Made by a program: the position numbers and the translations under genes. DNA of 64,000 nt, taken from assembly GCA_015680685.1 (NCBI GenBank), contig MNCI01020695.1:330324-394323 (forward strand). The letters run 5' to 3'. This DNA is from Gnetum montanum (Eukaryota; Streptophyta; Gnetopsida; Gnetales; Gnetaceae). Under the pieces are notes generated by a model. That model worked only from the letters and a program-made list of their open reading frames with translations. It was not told the DNA's origin and searched no databases. Positions 31,601-42,971 of this stretch are shown here, one piece after another; position 1 is the first letter of the stretch, and each line of letters starts with the position of its first letter.

Positions 31601-33590
31601 GAGATCAAAAAACCACATAACATAATATCCAACCCAAAATCCCTCTCCTAATACAATGAGTGCAAAAAGCACAAATTACGAATCTAAAAAGTGATATCAT
31701 TATGAAAGCTTAGGAGGCCCATAAGGTAGGTCTTGTTTAGGTAGGTATTTTATAATAGGTATTTTAGGATAGGCAAGGTAGGCCTTGTCTTTTAGTGTAC
31801 AGTAGATCTAGATACTAGATACTAGATATAGATAAAGATACTTGTCTTCTCTATTCAATATGGATAAAAATGCTTATTTTTTGAGTACACACTTGAGACT
31901 GGGATACTCTGATTATTGAAGACTATTTTGACAGAAACTCTCTAGGGTATAGGTATAGATACAAGTTCTTACTTGGGCCTTATTTCTTAGCTAGAGGTTA
32001 CTTTGTCTTAGCTTCTAACTTTAGGTTATGATTTATTAGATAATAGTTTCTAATTTTTATTATTGGAGATAATGATATATATGTTATTTAAGATATTTCT
32101 TCTTAGTAGGTGTGAGTTGGATGATCACTTGTGGCTAACACCTTTATTTTAAGTCTATAGCCTAATGTATCAATTGGTATGAGGCATTGAGAAAATATTT
32201 TTGATATAGGTGTGAGGGCATTAACGGGAATGAGCAACCTCCCCTGGGATGGGCCCTTCAGATGAGAAATGATAGTGACCCTAGAATGAACAAAGTGAGT
32301 TACCCTAAGTGAGTGATCAATTCTCAATGGGCACATATCAGAGTTAGGCATACAAAGTTGGAACTTACTTGTCAAATGTCTAGTTCTAAGATGATAAAAA
32401 TGATATATATTAATAATGAAATGAGTAGTTCTTCAATTTTCTAAAGGGAAACTAGCAATTTTATGAACACCATATCTCGTTTTGAGTGATATTGATTTTT
32501 CACCTCATAGCTATAACCATCAATAACACCAAGCCGCACATTTAGACCAACATAGGTTAAACCAATACCTATGGCATTAGTAAGGAGCCAAGCCATCCAG
32601 TAAGCCTTACTTTCTCATGCCCTCACCTACTTCTACCATCCTTTTATCATATGCTTTTCCCATGGAGAGTGAGTTCATTTTTGCAATCCTCCAAGTGCTC
32701 TCCAACTAAAACTACCACATAAAGACATACTTTCTCCTTCACTTGAAGAGGAATAGGTACCCTCAATTATATCTAGTAATCAAGAAAATCATCCTTTTTT
32801 GATGATTGGGTTAGTCATTTCGTTAATAGCTTATCACGTCTCCTTATGCAACACAAGTTCTAGTAGATCTATGGATTAGGCTAAGACATGCTTTACTTAG
32901 CCATCACCCCTAGCACTTCTTTGTCAAATTGCTTATATTGTATTATAGTCATGGTTTGTATAACTATATAATTGTATTCCTCTACATTGATCATGTCATG
33001 TGTTTGATCCCATTTTTGTATCTTGGGTGTTAAAGCTATGGGACTAGCTTTACTTAGTCATGGATGAATGATGACTCATCCAATTGCATTTTGTAAGTCG
33101 ATTGTAAGTATTAGGCTTGGGAATTATTTCACATCCTATATTTGTGATTTTTGCATTCATGGTTAAGGTCTCTAGCTTTTAGATTTGAATCCTAGCCTCC
33201 CTTATTATACTTCTAGATTTTATGCATGTCTTAGGCTTTGTAGGATGATTTCATCTTCATTCAGGCACCCTAGAAACCTTTCGATGTGTTTCCTAGAATT
33301 TTAACTTTCATCTAGGATGGAAATGTAAAATATCTTAGGAAGGAGGTGTGTGGACTACCCTACATTAGTGCACCACGGGTGTCAACATAGGGGCATTTAC
33401 GCACCCTCTTGGTAGGTTTGGTTTAGCCCCTTTGCTTCTAGTGTGTTTCTATGTCACCTAGGTGATGTTGATGGATCTTCATTAACACTTGGACACTAGC
33501 AAGCCTCTATTGTTATGATGAAAAAACTATAAATACACAAATGATTAATAGCTTTTTGGCTAGGACTCTATCAGTCTTATTTCTTTTTTC
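28610..33590. other. AT-rich intergenic DNA, no gene recognised
   Basis: Five kilobases without a convincing coding region. Visible content: the distal PR-10 flank, with an imperfect repeat of CTCACCTGTCATGACCTCTT-type sequence at about 28612 and 28693; a MITE-like element at 29055-29283; a T run near 30050-30066; and TAGATAC/TAGGTA-rich low-complexity DNA at 31120-31840. A 90-codon minus-strand frame at 32103-32375 has no recognisable family. Confidence 0.5.
29055..29283. mobile_element. MITE-like element with ~36-bp terminal inverted repeats
   Basis: The left end GGGCCAAAGGATAAGCTCAT (29055-29074, continuing to 29090) matches the reverse complement of the right end (about 29247-29283), with GGCCAATGGATAAGCTCATT as its start. 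Each arm also contains its own palindrome (CTCATTCTTTGAATGAG on the right). The total is ~229 bp with no coding capacity. The flanks ATA and TTA are not an exact 3-bp duplication, so a PIF/Harbinger-type origin is only a suggestion. Confidence 0.6.
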
Positions 33591-34090
33591 TTAATATTTT
33601 GTCCCATTCGGAAGGTGTCAGAAATAAGGGATGGTGTGGAGTAGCTTCTTAATGATACTCTAGCTCATGGCATACCTCTTGTGAGTGAAGTCAAAATCAT
33701 TATTTTTTTCTTGGTATTGGTCAAGAGCACCAGTATCACATGAAAGANACATGAAAGATATTTTTCAAACCAACATTATCCTAATAAAGGATATAATTTC
33801 AAATATTGTATTCAACCAAAATATTCACTTAGATATAGATCCTATAGCCATGGAGCATTCTTCCTTTCAAAAATTGTAGGCCAACTATACAAAGAATTTT
33901 GATTGTCTTCTGATCATTCTGTGGGAGAAGGAAAGGATCCCTTCTTTGAGTGAATGGATTTTCTTTCATCCAAGTATCGTAGGTAATGCAATGTTACTAG
34001 TTTTGTTGCCTTCTCCAATAGCACATGTGAGAATTAAAAACCGATCAATCAATTAAGTATGATGGAATAATAGTTCCTATTGTTATAAAA
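33590..34090. repeat. Right arm of the long inverted repeat (partner 25870-26330)
   Basis: Reverse-complement match to 25870-26330. It contains the only ambiguous base of the window (n at 33748), where the sequence reads like a short local duplication (ACATGAAAGA n ACATGAAAGA). The RT relic starts ~470 bp to the right, so both may belong to one old element. Confidence 0.75.
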
Positions 34091-34559
34091 CACCTTCCTA
34101 GGATGGAACCACTTATGGAAGATAGATGATCCATGTTTAGCTTGCTACACATATCATCATGGGTAACTTATCCCTCATAAATGTTCTATAACATAGGGTT
34201 AAAGTGTTATATGAGATGTTAGTTATGAAGTACAATCAACATCAAGTCTTCTTGGCTAGAAATACCTAGCCAGAGGTTGTGATGCTAGGTGGATTAGCTC
34301 TATGATCCTTGCAACATGGTGAATCTCTCGATTGGAATAAGAAATAAGGGATGGAAGGTGTAAACTAAGATAAAACTAATGTAAGTGAAATTTAAGGAAA
34401 TATGTATCAATATGACTTGTGTCATTTAGCCTATGGTATATGAGAAGCATTAATATGGAATTATGACAAGTTTTTCAAACTCTCAAATGACTAGATATGA
34501 AGGATCTTTAGGGAGCTATCTAAAGTGCAATATCATTAGAGTACCATATTTCAGAAGTG

Positions 34560-35310
34560 CATTCCAAAAGTGTTAGGTACGATTGGAGAGAAACTACTAA
34601 TAATTCTTATGCTGAGAGATCACCTCATTCAATGAGGTATGTATGGATCTATGATCACATGTTCTCTACAAAGTCACATGGCTTTTGCCTAGGCAGACGT
34701 TGTATCTCTTACTATCAAACGATTAGTTATTAGTATCAAGTTAGACGAATTGTTCTACTCAACGTGACTGGTTGTTTTGACAACATTCCTTACCTCCCAC
34801 TCTTGAAGGTGCTTCAAGAGTATGCAATATTTTTTTTATGATAATTCAGGTGATTGGAGAGTACCTTATCATCTCCATTCAAGATGAAGATGGAAAGGAC
34901 TATACTTATAAATGAATTGGGATCCCTAGAGGTCGGGCCATCTTGCCTATCCTATTCAATTTATATTTAGATAGTTTTGATAAGAAGCAACCTTGTCTAT
35001 AGTATGTGTGATATGTGGGTGACATAATTATGGGACTTCAGGGTAATCAGGTTGACTTGAGATTTGGCTTGAGTGTGTTAGGTTTATCTATTCAATAGGA
35101 AGTTATAAAGAAAGGAAAACATAGGCTGCCCTTGGAATTAATGGTTTCAATTAAGGAGGGAAGAGTGAAAGTGAACTTACCTTATGACTTCCTACTTAAG
35201 TGTTGGTTAGCTAAGTATAAAAATGGAAGTTGAACCATGTATGCCAAGGCTTCAACCTTGGTATTGGTTTGTAAAATAAACTAGTTATTAAAGTTCAACT
35301 TGATATATTA
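34560..35310 (+). pseudogene. Reverse-transcriptase relic of group II intron (maturase) type
   Basis: In one frame, interrupted by a single stop, lie SHGFCLGRRC (about 34674-34703; family form GFRPGRS) and NVTGCFDNIPYLPLLKVLQE (34761-34820; RT palm motif with D-x3-FFDxI). After a frameshift comes IGIPRGRAILPILFNLYLDS (from 34916; family form GIPQGSxxSPxLxNIYL). Then comes a decayed YxDD region, YVGDIIMG (about 35008-35032), where the second catalytic Asp remains but the first is Gly. The order and spacing fit group II intron-encoded proteins better than LTR or LINE RTs. No intron RNA domain V was recognised. It could be an organelle-derived insert or a decayed maturase gene. Confidence 0.5.
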
Positions 35311-36590
35311 TTGGTTATACACTTATGATGAAGAAAGAGTGGTTCCATTTTTCCATCACAATTTTTAGAAATTAGCCTAGGAGGGCTATGAAGAGGAAGG
35401 TAGAGCAACCTGCCATGTTACTATCATGCATAATTCCAAGCTTTGCACTGGTCAACAAAGAATAACTCATTTCTAGGAGTTGGAATTGCTCATCAAGGAT
35501 ATTCACAATAGGCATAGATTCTAGGATCCTACCTGGAAAGAGCTCCAAGTAAGTCTTACATGTGTTGCTAAGTATTACTATTTGGATGCGTTGTGTTATT
35601 GTTAGAAAACTAGTGTCTTATATATATTGTATAATTAATGTTATATGCACGTGATAGTATTTTCAAGTACTCTAGTTGAGAACAAGTGTACCATATCCTT
35701 TAGAAATAAAGAAGTAACCTTGTGCCATTAAGAAAGGAGTAATAAGACATGAGTGCATAATCTAAGTAAGCAAGCACCCCTAGAAGAAAGTAGTAGTATG
35801 CATAGTAATAAAAGCAACTACAAAATTAGTGTTGTAGCTATGGGCATCCCTTACTATGATTTTTGGATAATGTAGGACAAAGCATGTGTTGTCTTAAAAC
35901 AAGAATCTATAGTTAAAAAAGAATGTTAGAAAGGAGAACTAATTGTGAATAGAACATTGTATATGGCAGACATCAAGTAAATTGCAATAGGTAGTAGGAG
36001 TTAGAATTAAGAAATTGCAATAGGAGCCCCATGACCTTGGGGAGCAAAATAAAGAAGTGGGCCTTGCAAGCAATCTTGGAAAAATGAAAATGGATTGTAA
36101 TATGGTCAATATACCAGGTTTTGTTGCTTATGAGCTCATAGCCATTATGTAATGGGAGAGATCATTGGAAGCTCTAGTATAGTCTTATCTTCCCTGCTGC
36201 TTAAGTTTTCTAGAAAGAAATAGGTAGGAGAAAGATGTTTTGATGACATGTTAGTAGGGTAATTATGTGGAGGAACCAAGAAGCTTTGGTTAAAGGTATA
36301 ATGTAAGTTTTCCTACAGACTAAAGTAATGTGTGTAATATAAGCCCCACCATCCATGGGATAATAGGAAGTTAGTTTTGAATGGTGCTACCACCTCAAAC
36401 CCATGTTAGAATCTAGGTCCTTCATGCATGCGTAGCTCTAAATGCACGTGTAGCTCTAAATGCATGTGATAGATGTAATAATTGGGGTGAAACCTTAAAG
36501 GAAATCAAATTAGATGCATTACTTATGCATTTACCTACTGCTGATCACAGTATGAAAGTTAGATAGTCCAACGTAAATGAACCAGCTTTC
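35310..36590. other. AT-rich intergenic DNA, no gene recognised
   Basis: No coding signal. An 18-bp direct duplication (G(C/T)GTAGCTCTAAATGCA) lies at 36430-36447 and 36448-36465. The right edge is the truncation point of element I. Confidence 0.5.
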
Positions 36591-36874
36591 CTGCATGACT
36601 TGCCATCCTCCTGGGGGCCCTGGTCACTTGATCGCTTGCTTTGAATGATGGACTAAATAATCTGATGCATTGAAGGAGGTTCGGCTAAATGGGAATCATG
36701 AAAGATAGGTTCCTCATCATCATGTAGTTCTTGCAAGAATAAGGGGTTACTGAACTATTTCCCTTTCATGTGTTTGTGTCATTTTTCCTACTATTGGTCT
36801 TATACACATTGTGCCTTAGTTGGATGATAGTCAAAGTAGTCGTGGTCCTCCATGACATATTTCACACTGCAGTC

Positions 36875-37114
36875 CTAAATGCCCAGTGTGGTGAGATTGT
36901 GATATAGCATTCCAGGAGCCAATTGGTCAAGTGGTAATATGATGTTACCTTTCATGTCCCACCAGCGCAAATGCTCATCTTGATGTAGGATAAAGGTGAA
37001 GTCAAGGATATATTCATCCGAATGCATGTATACCACCTGACATTCCTGCAGCACCGGTGGGATGGATCCATCTCTCCTCTGAGAAGAAGACATTTTGGAT
37101 GTTAGAAAATCCAC
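36875..37114 (-). CDS. Upstream ORF of the gypsy family, element I copy
   Basis: It starts MDFLTSKMSSSQRRDGSIPP, about 140 bp after the PBS, and contains HSDEYILDFTFILHQDEHLR and KGNIILPLDQL, matching the ORF at 8340-8828 and traces near 53.2 kb. A stop at 36875 ends the frame. Homologous codons (VMEDHDYFDYHP) continue in another frame down to about 36800. This copy shows best where the protein begins: an internal MSSS start is also possible. Function unknown. Confidence 0.5.
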   Translation of the reverse strand: MDFLTSKMSSSQRRDGSIPPVLQECQVVYMHSDEYILDFTFILHQDEHLRWWDMKGNIILPLDQLAPGMLYHNLTTLGI

Positions 37115-37239
37115 TAATTAGTGTACCTTCCTCTTTACTTAGACTACCTAGCATGTGTAGATTTTACTATCTTGGGTCCATTCCAATGAAGTGAATGATA
37201 ATTTTGCTAAGGTTAGATAGCACATGTAAGACTAACAGT

Positions 37240-37257
37240 CCCAAGCAATGGCGCCAA
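37240..37257 (-). other. Primer binding site of element I, tRNA-Asp type
   Basis: On the minus strand TTGGCGCCATTGCTTGGG follows the LTR. The plant tRNA-Asp-complementary PBS of Athila-like elements is TGGCGCCGTTGCCGGGG, so most positions agree. Confidence 0.65.
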
Positions 37258-38159
37258 TGATGAGCTACGAGGTACCCCTATGCCCAACCATGCAAATCAC
37301 AGGCATTCACATGTGACTCAGTCAAATTCCACAGACTATAAGCACTTGAATACACCAACCTCTAACCAACAAAACCTTATGTTAGAATAGTTGTTGTCTT
37401 CCCAACCTCACTTGTGGTGTTCTAATGCAATGGTTAAGTGAGATTGAGGCAAATTATTTTTATTGCTTTTCTCTTTATATTCTAAAATCTAATTCTTGAA
37501 CTTTAAGAAATGGAATGTTGTGTAATCTCTAATTGTTCTATTCTATTCTATCTCCTAACTCTCCCTAGCATAAGTAACTAATCCCATCTTTCATACACAT
37601 CCTGAGCATCCCCTGACCACCGCTGGGTTACCAGATGTCAAGCATCACTAGGTTGCCAAGTGTTGGGTTTACGTTTGAGATGGTCGTACTTATGGTTTTT
37701 ACAAAATATAAAAGCTTAATAACGATAAAGTGATAACAATGAAAACCTAAGGAATTATAAAATCATGGAAATATTAAACTATTTAAATGCTTAAATGATT
37801 AAATCCAAATGCTCCAAGGAATGCTTAAAAAGCTCATCTTTATTGTCGGTCATGTCAATGGGCTCAGGTACATTAGCACTTGAATAAAGAGTTGAACACC
37901 TTTCTCACACCTGCTACGAGCACTTGGAAAACATTCTAACTCTTGTGGGAACAAACTACAAGAGTCTAGCTACAACTACTCAAAAAGATGCCTAAGTGTG
38001 ATAGAAGCACACTTATTTATAGCTAGAACAAACTCTGCGTAAACAAGGCCACGTAAACACATGGATAGATGCGTTGATGGGGCCGTGTCAACATGGCCAC
38101 GTATGCGAGGCTCCGTATACATGGCCTAGTTGACGCATTGACTAATGAGAACTTCATCA
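37258..38159 (-). repeat. 5' LTR of element I
   Basis: From TGATGAGCTACGAGG to AACTTCATCA, 902 bp, the same subfamily as 15578-16477: U3 is built on GCGTA, CACGTA and GTTGACGCA motifs (38035-38135), not on GATATC. The TATA region reads TTATTTATAG on the plus strand near 38010. Confidence 0.85.
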
Positions 38160-39115
38160 GAAAGGTACGTCCTTTTTCATTAGTTCCACTAATGGTTTTG
38201 CAACCTTTGAAAAGTTCTCAATGAATCTTCTATAATAGCAAGTGTATCCAACGAATGACTAAATATCTTTTATAGTTTCAGGTTGATGGGTAATTCCTTG
38301 GATAACTTTGATCTTTTCAGGGTCTACCTTTATCCCTGTTTGCAAAATCTTATGCCCTAATATGATGCCTTCTTCGACCATTAAATGCATTTTTTGCTAG
38401 TTGAGCCTTAAATTAATTTCTACACATTGTTTTAGTACTTGTTGTAACTAGTCCAAGGCTTAATCAAAGTTTTCTCCATAGGTGGAGAAGTCATCCATGA
38501 AGACCTCCACACCATTTCCTATCTACTATTGGAATATTCTTAGAACTAATCATTGAAATGTTGCAGGAGCATTGCACAAGCCAAATAGCATTTGTTTGTA
38601 TGCAAATTTTTCCCAAGGATTTGTGAACGTAGTCTTGGATTGGTCTTCTAGGGCTATTTGAATTTGGTTGTACCCACTGTACCCATCTAGAAAACTATAG
38701 TAGCGATGCCCTACAATGGTGTCTAAGACTTGGCTGATGAATGGAAATGGAAAGTGATCTTTAAATGTTACCATGTTTAGGAGCCTGAAGTCTATACAAA
38801 CCCTCCATTCACCTTCCTTCTTAGGCACAATGACTAAGGAATTGAACCATTCACTGTCAGCAATGGGGTAAATGAACCCAACTTTTAGAAGCTGTTTAAT
38901 TTCTTCCTTAACCACTTGCTTAAGCTTTGGGTTTAGTCACCTCTAAGGTTGTCATTGAGGCTTCATAGAGGAATCGATGTAAATTCTATGTTGGCATATC
39001 CTAGGGTCTATTCCAGTTAATTCAGGATATGACCAAGCAAAGGCTTTCTACCATTTGTTTACCATTTCCAGTAGTCTTTCCTTTTGTTGAGGAGATAGCT
39101 TCATGTTAATGAGCC
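38160..39115 (-). pseudogene. Ty3/gypsy (Athila-like) reverse transcriptase, element H
   Basis: Read from the right: KLSPQQKERLLEMVNKW, FAWSYPELTGIDP and VVKEEIKQLLKVGFIYPIADSEW, shown here as EIKQLLKVGFIYPIADSEW. Then come WRVCIDFRLLN, FLDGYSGYNQI (palm motif A), the FGLCNAPATFQ block, VFMDDFSTYG (the FxDD catalytic box), GHKIL, IKVDPEKI, and SFVGYTCYYRRF to VELMKKDVPF, which leads into the RNase H domain. From 38915 to 38550 the frame is open for 121 codons; beyond both ends stops occur. The protein is cut at 38160 by element I, so RNase H and integrase are missing. It is the only gypsy polymerase in the window. Confidence 0.85.
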
Positions 39116-39305
39116 ATAACCATTACCATGATCCATACATAAGGAAAAAATGAATAACTATGAGGAATTATAAGAATCCTAACACTTATAGGGTTAGTTT
39201 TTGAAAATTTTCCTAACTCTACAGCGAACAATGAAGTTCAACGGATAGCTGGGGGTAAGCGCAACAACTTATAGTTTATTGTCTCCTTGAAACAATAACG
39301 ATAAT

Positions 39306-40000
39306 ATGGCTGAGCATAATCATTCTATTCTACCTTACCACCTATTCCAAAACAACAAGAAATTTATCCAATTTGTAAACTCACTCCATTAGAATCCTTA
39401 GCTTCGATGCACTATTCTAAATGTGAACTTAAGATTAGCGATTCAAGATTGCAACTTGTTACCCTTTACTTTTTTTTCTTTTGCCAGGGGAGGTTAGGAA
39501 ATGGATTGCAAAAGGATATAATTATATTCACATTGGTAAATTAGGTGTTCCTATCCATATGCACTTAAGCTATAAGCTAAAAAAACCCTTATTAGATTGC
39601 CTTAGTTAATAAGAGATTTAAGAACTTTTAAGATGCCATTATCACACAAGCCAAAGGAAAGCTTGAATTTGATGCCTTGCTAGTCATCCTTCCAAATTTC
39701 ACCTTATTCCTCTGAGATCATGACCTTCTTAATACTTTAATGATTATAGCTTATATTATTATAGACATGAAACAAGGTAGTGTGTATGCAACAATAGGTA
39801 CTAGGTTAGTATTTAAATTATTTCTATGTGTAAGCATTAAAACACTATTGCCCTTTGGTGACTAGTCCATTTCCATAGGATCTACAAATATAAAATATGG
39901 ATCTAGAATAAACATTGAGGATTTACCAATCCACACATTATACCCTCATTAGTTGATACCATAGACGAGTTCTATGATCATGTCCTTCCAAATAAATCTA
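39306..40000 (+). pseudogene. Movement protein domain (30K superfamily) of the endogenous pararetrovirus
   Basis: Movement proteins open plasmodesmata for cell-to-cell spread. A start-like ATG lies at 39306. Conserved 30K-type stretches are found in different frames: KLTPLESL with a following MHYSKCELKI, then KGYNYIHIGKLGVP, then a LEFDALLVILPNFTLFL stretch and DHDLLNTLMI. At least two frameshifts and several stops separate them. It is recognisable but not functional. Confidence 0.6.
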
Positions 40001-40900
40001 GATCTAATTTGAGGTAAAAGTACTAGCTGAAAACCTCAAAGTTTTTAGAAATACATCCTTTTTGTCTTCTCGAGGATGGAGAGTTGAGCTAGCAAAAAAA
40101 ATTTCCTCCCATTATAAATCCTCAAAACCTACTATTGGCTAGAAAATTTTTTTAGATCTCTAAGCCTCAAAATAATCCCACACCTAAAGATCTTAAAGAT
40201 AGAATACAAAAAGTATTCAAAGATCTAGGGATTACCATGGACGTTAGCAAAATAGTAGGATCATCCTTCAAACAAGATAAATCTAAAGATATTCCCCAAG
40301 AATAACCTAATTCTAAAGGTAAACACATTATCCTAGAATCTAATTCTAAATCAAACTCAGAAACAACTATCCAACCTGAAAGTAGAACTGAATGTCTTCA
40401 TCATTCTACAGTAAAGTATGATCACCAATATCATTGCACAGAATGTGATGTGTTATTAAAAACTAGTATGAACACACCTCCCAAGGTCAATAGTGTTGAA
40501 TAGCCTAGGGAAATAGTTCATAACATATATAAAAAAGCAATGGTAGATCAACCCTCAGATTTAATTCAAATGCAAAATTGGACAAATAGTTAAATAAGTA
40601 CCATAATAGGACATCAATATAGGAATGGGTTCCTAAACCAAGAACACCTGAGTTAAGTACTAATACTAATATACCCTTGCCAAAATCCAAAACAAAGCCA
40701 ACAACAAAAGATAAGGGAAACTCTAAAATCAATGCTAACAAAGGATCTTCATAGGCTATGGTCATAGATCCTAATGACTAGAAAACAAACCTTGATTTAG
40801 ATGAAGAAGAGTATTTAAAAAATTCACAAGCATATTATCAGGGTCCTAAAGATTATCCTCAAATAAAGTTCAGAAAGATTAGCAAAAGAGAACCTAAGTT

Positions 40901-41740
40901 CTCAATGGATAGATTATTCCTTGCTGAGCAACAACTTGTTTTGGATAGGTATGTTGGTTTCATCAATAGACAAATCATCCTTGATCATAAGTCTTCTAAA
41001 CACACCATTCAAAATTGTGTATTCAATTTTTTTGGTAACCTTAGACAGTGGTGGAACCACATAGATCTTGACATAAAAAAGAAACTGCTTACTAGCTCCA
41101 CCATTTTATTTGTTAATGCAATCACTAAAGAGTTTATAGATCATAAAGAAGATTATATAGTTATGTATAAAGATATGTTCTTCAAAGCTTGACTATACAA
41201 GATTCAAAATCTTGATTCTTATCTAGATACAATGGAGGAATGGTATTATAGAGGTAAGCTTACACATGATAGGTTTGCAAAAGAGCATCTTTTAGGATCC
41301 ATGCCTCATCCATTCTATGAATAGTATCAAGCCAAAGTTAAGTATTTAGAACAAAATGTAGATAATATGCGTTTTAGTGCTCTTAGATTGTTAATTAATG
41401 ATGTCAATAGAGATTTGTGTCAAGATATGTGAGCACAAGGATTGATGAAATAAATAGGACATAAATTAAGAAAATCTTGTTGTAAGGAAGCATATCTTGA
41501 AACTAGGTTTGAGGAGTAGTCCAAATCCAAAAGGTATTCACACTAGCATAAGAATCCTCCTAGGCATCGCTGGCAAAGAAAATGTTCTCTTGAAAAACCT
41601 TCTCAAGTTTTTAGAGGAATGTTTAAATGTCATCTGTATAAAATCCAAAAGAAGGATGTAAAATGTTTCTTTTGTCAAGGTAATCACTTTGCTTGTGAGT
41701 GCCCACAGAAGCACAAACACTCCAAATAAGTAAAATTCAT
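40901..41740 (+). pseudogene. Capsid region with zinc knuckle of the endogenous pararetrovirus
   Basis: The open segment 40905-41192 contains NFFGNLRQWW and other capsid-like residues. After stops the frame continues with a WYYRGKLTHDRF stretch. A CCHC knuckle, CFFCQGNHFACEC (about 41664-41702, spacing C-x2-C-x3-H-x4-C), follows a basic segment. This order, capsid core then basic arm and knuckle, is typical of caulimovirid coat proteins. It is interrupted by at least five stops. Confidence 0.65.
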
Positions 41741-42589
41741 AGAACATTATAATTTATCTTAATAATACAAGAGTTTACTCTTGATTCCTCTACTCCTTTT
41801 ACTCTAGGCTATATTTACATTAAATTAGATGAATTCTTTGATTATCATGTTAATGACTTTGATTCGTCACTAGCCTCTTTTGAAAAGGGAGGAGATTGTG
41901 GTAGTTATTTTGACAACAATGTTTTCTTCTATCATATGAACAAAGGAAGCTTCGATAGACATCCATTTAGAAGACTAGCATTCCCTAGGAAAACTAGATC
42001 TCGTACAACTGCATCCTCTTCTCATCACCATGAAGAAGGTGAATTAGCATTTTTAGAAAGACCTTTAGATATTAGAGATATAGATCCTGTAGAAAGGGAT
42101 CCTAGGTATAAGATAATAAAACAAGAAGTAGATAAAATAGAAAAATAGCTAGCCAAAGTCTCAATTGATGACATCAACAAAATTATGTCTCTTAGAAGGA
42201 AACTTATTGGAAAAACACAAGAGCTTGATGAACAGAGATACTTGATAGAGGAAAGATGGTTCAAGTACCCCGAATCATACAAAGAATTCCAAAATGAATC
42301 AGATTCATCTACTGAACTTCTTGATATAGAAACCACATCCAACCAGGAAGAATAGAAAGAATAAGATCTAAAGGTCCCTACTCTAGATGAATCTCTTATG
42401 AGAACCCAATGGATAACCCAGTTAAAAACATATATCTAGTGGACATCACAAGAGCTCTTAGAATTACAAAAGATAGAAGAGAGCTACTAGAGACAAAAAT
42501 ACCAGGAAGAGACTCAGGTAATGCCTATTAACTTAGTTAATAATAATAGTAGAATAACTAACCTTCCTATATGTACATTTTTTTATAAA

Positions 42590-42917
42590 GTTTGAAGGAT
42601 ATAAACCCTATCCCATTGATGCACTGATAGATAGTGGAGAGGAAGTCTCACTTGCCAAATGGAACACCATCCCATCTCATTTCTAGAAAAAGAAAGAAAG
42701 GTCTTTTGTTACTTTCAATACCCAAAAAGTACCAATGGAGCATAAGGAAATAATCCCTATCAGGAATATGCAAGGTAAAGTTCTTTTCTTAAAAGTCTAT
42801 CATTGCAAAATTAACTCTTATGATCTTCTCATAGGGATAGATAACCTCCAAGAATCAGAACCTTACACAATAGGGAAATCTTATGTATTGTTAATAGGAG
42901 AAAGATTCCCTAGGTAG
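42590..42917 (+). pseudogene. Aspartic protease domain of the endogenous pararetrovirus
   Basis: The catalytic motif is ALIDSGEEVSLAK, with DSG at 42630-42638, in a frame that continues with KVYHCKINSYDLLIGIDNL. A stop separates it from the RT region. An active-site Thr of many retropepsins is Ser here, as in several caulimovirids. Confidence 0.6.
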
Positions 42918-42971
42918 AATCTTTATAAAAGTAGGTTTCAATCAAAGGAACAAAAAAAATGCTAAAACTCA

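Larger units (their letters stand above)
36590..38159 (-). mobile_element. Gypsy element I: 5' LTR, PBS and upstream ORF, 3' truncated
   Basis: Minus-strand element with 5' LTR 37258-38159, the best preserved PBS of the window, and the family's upstream ORF. The homology to element A ends near 36590, so gag, pro and the 3' LTR are missing. It is inserted in the RT of element H: the H reading stops at 38160 and no RT sequence follows on the left. Confidence 0.7.

Noticed and set aside
32103-32375. 90-codon minus-strand frame in intergenic DNA
   Set aside because: No recognisable domain, no conserved neighbour and no promoter; likely chance.
40505-40765. 86-codon minus-strand hydrophobic frame inside the endogenous virus
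   Set aside because: Antisense to the Lys/Asn-rich region between movement and capsid domains; AT bias explains the Leu/Phe content.
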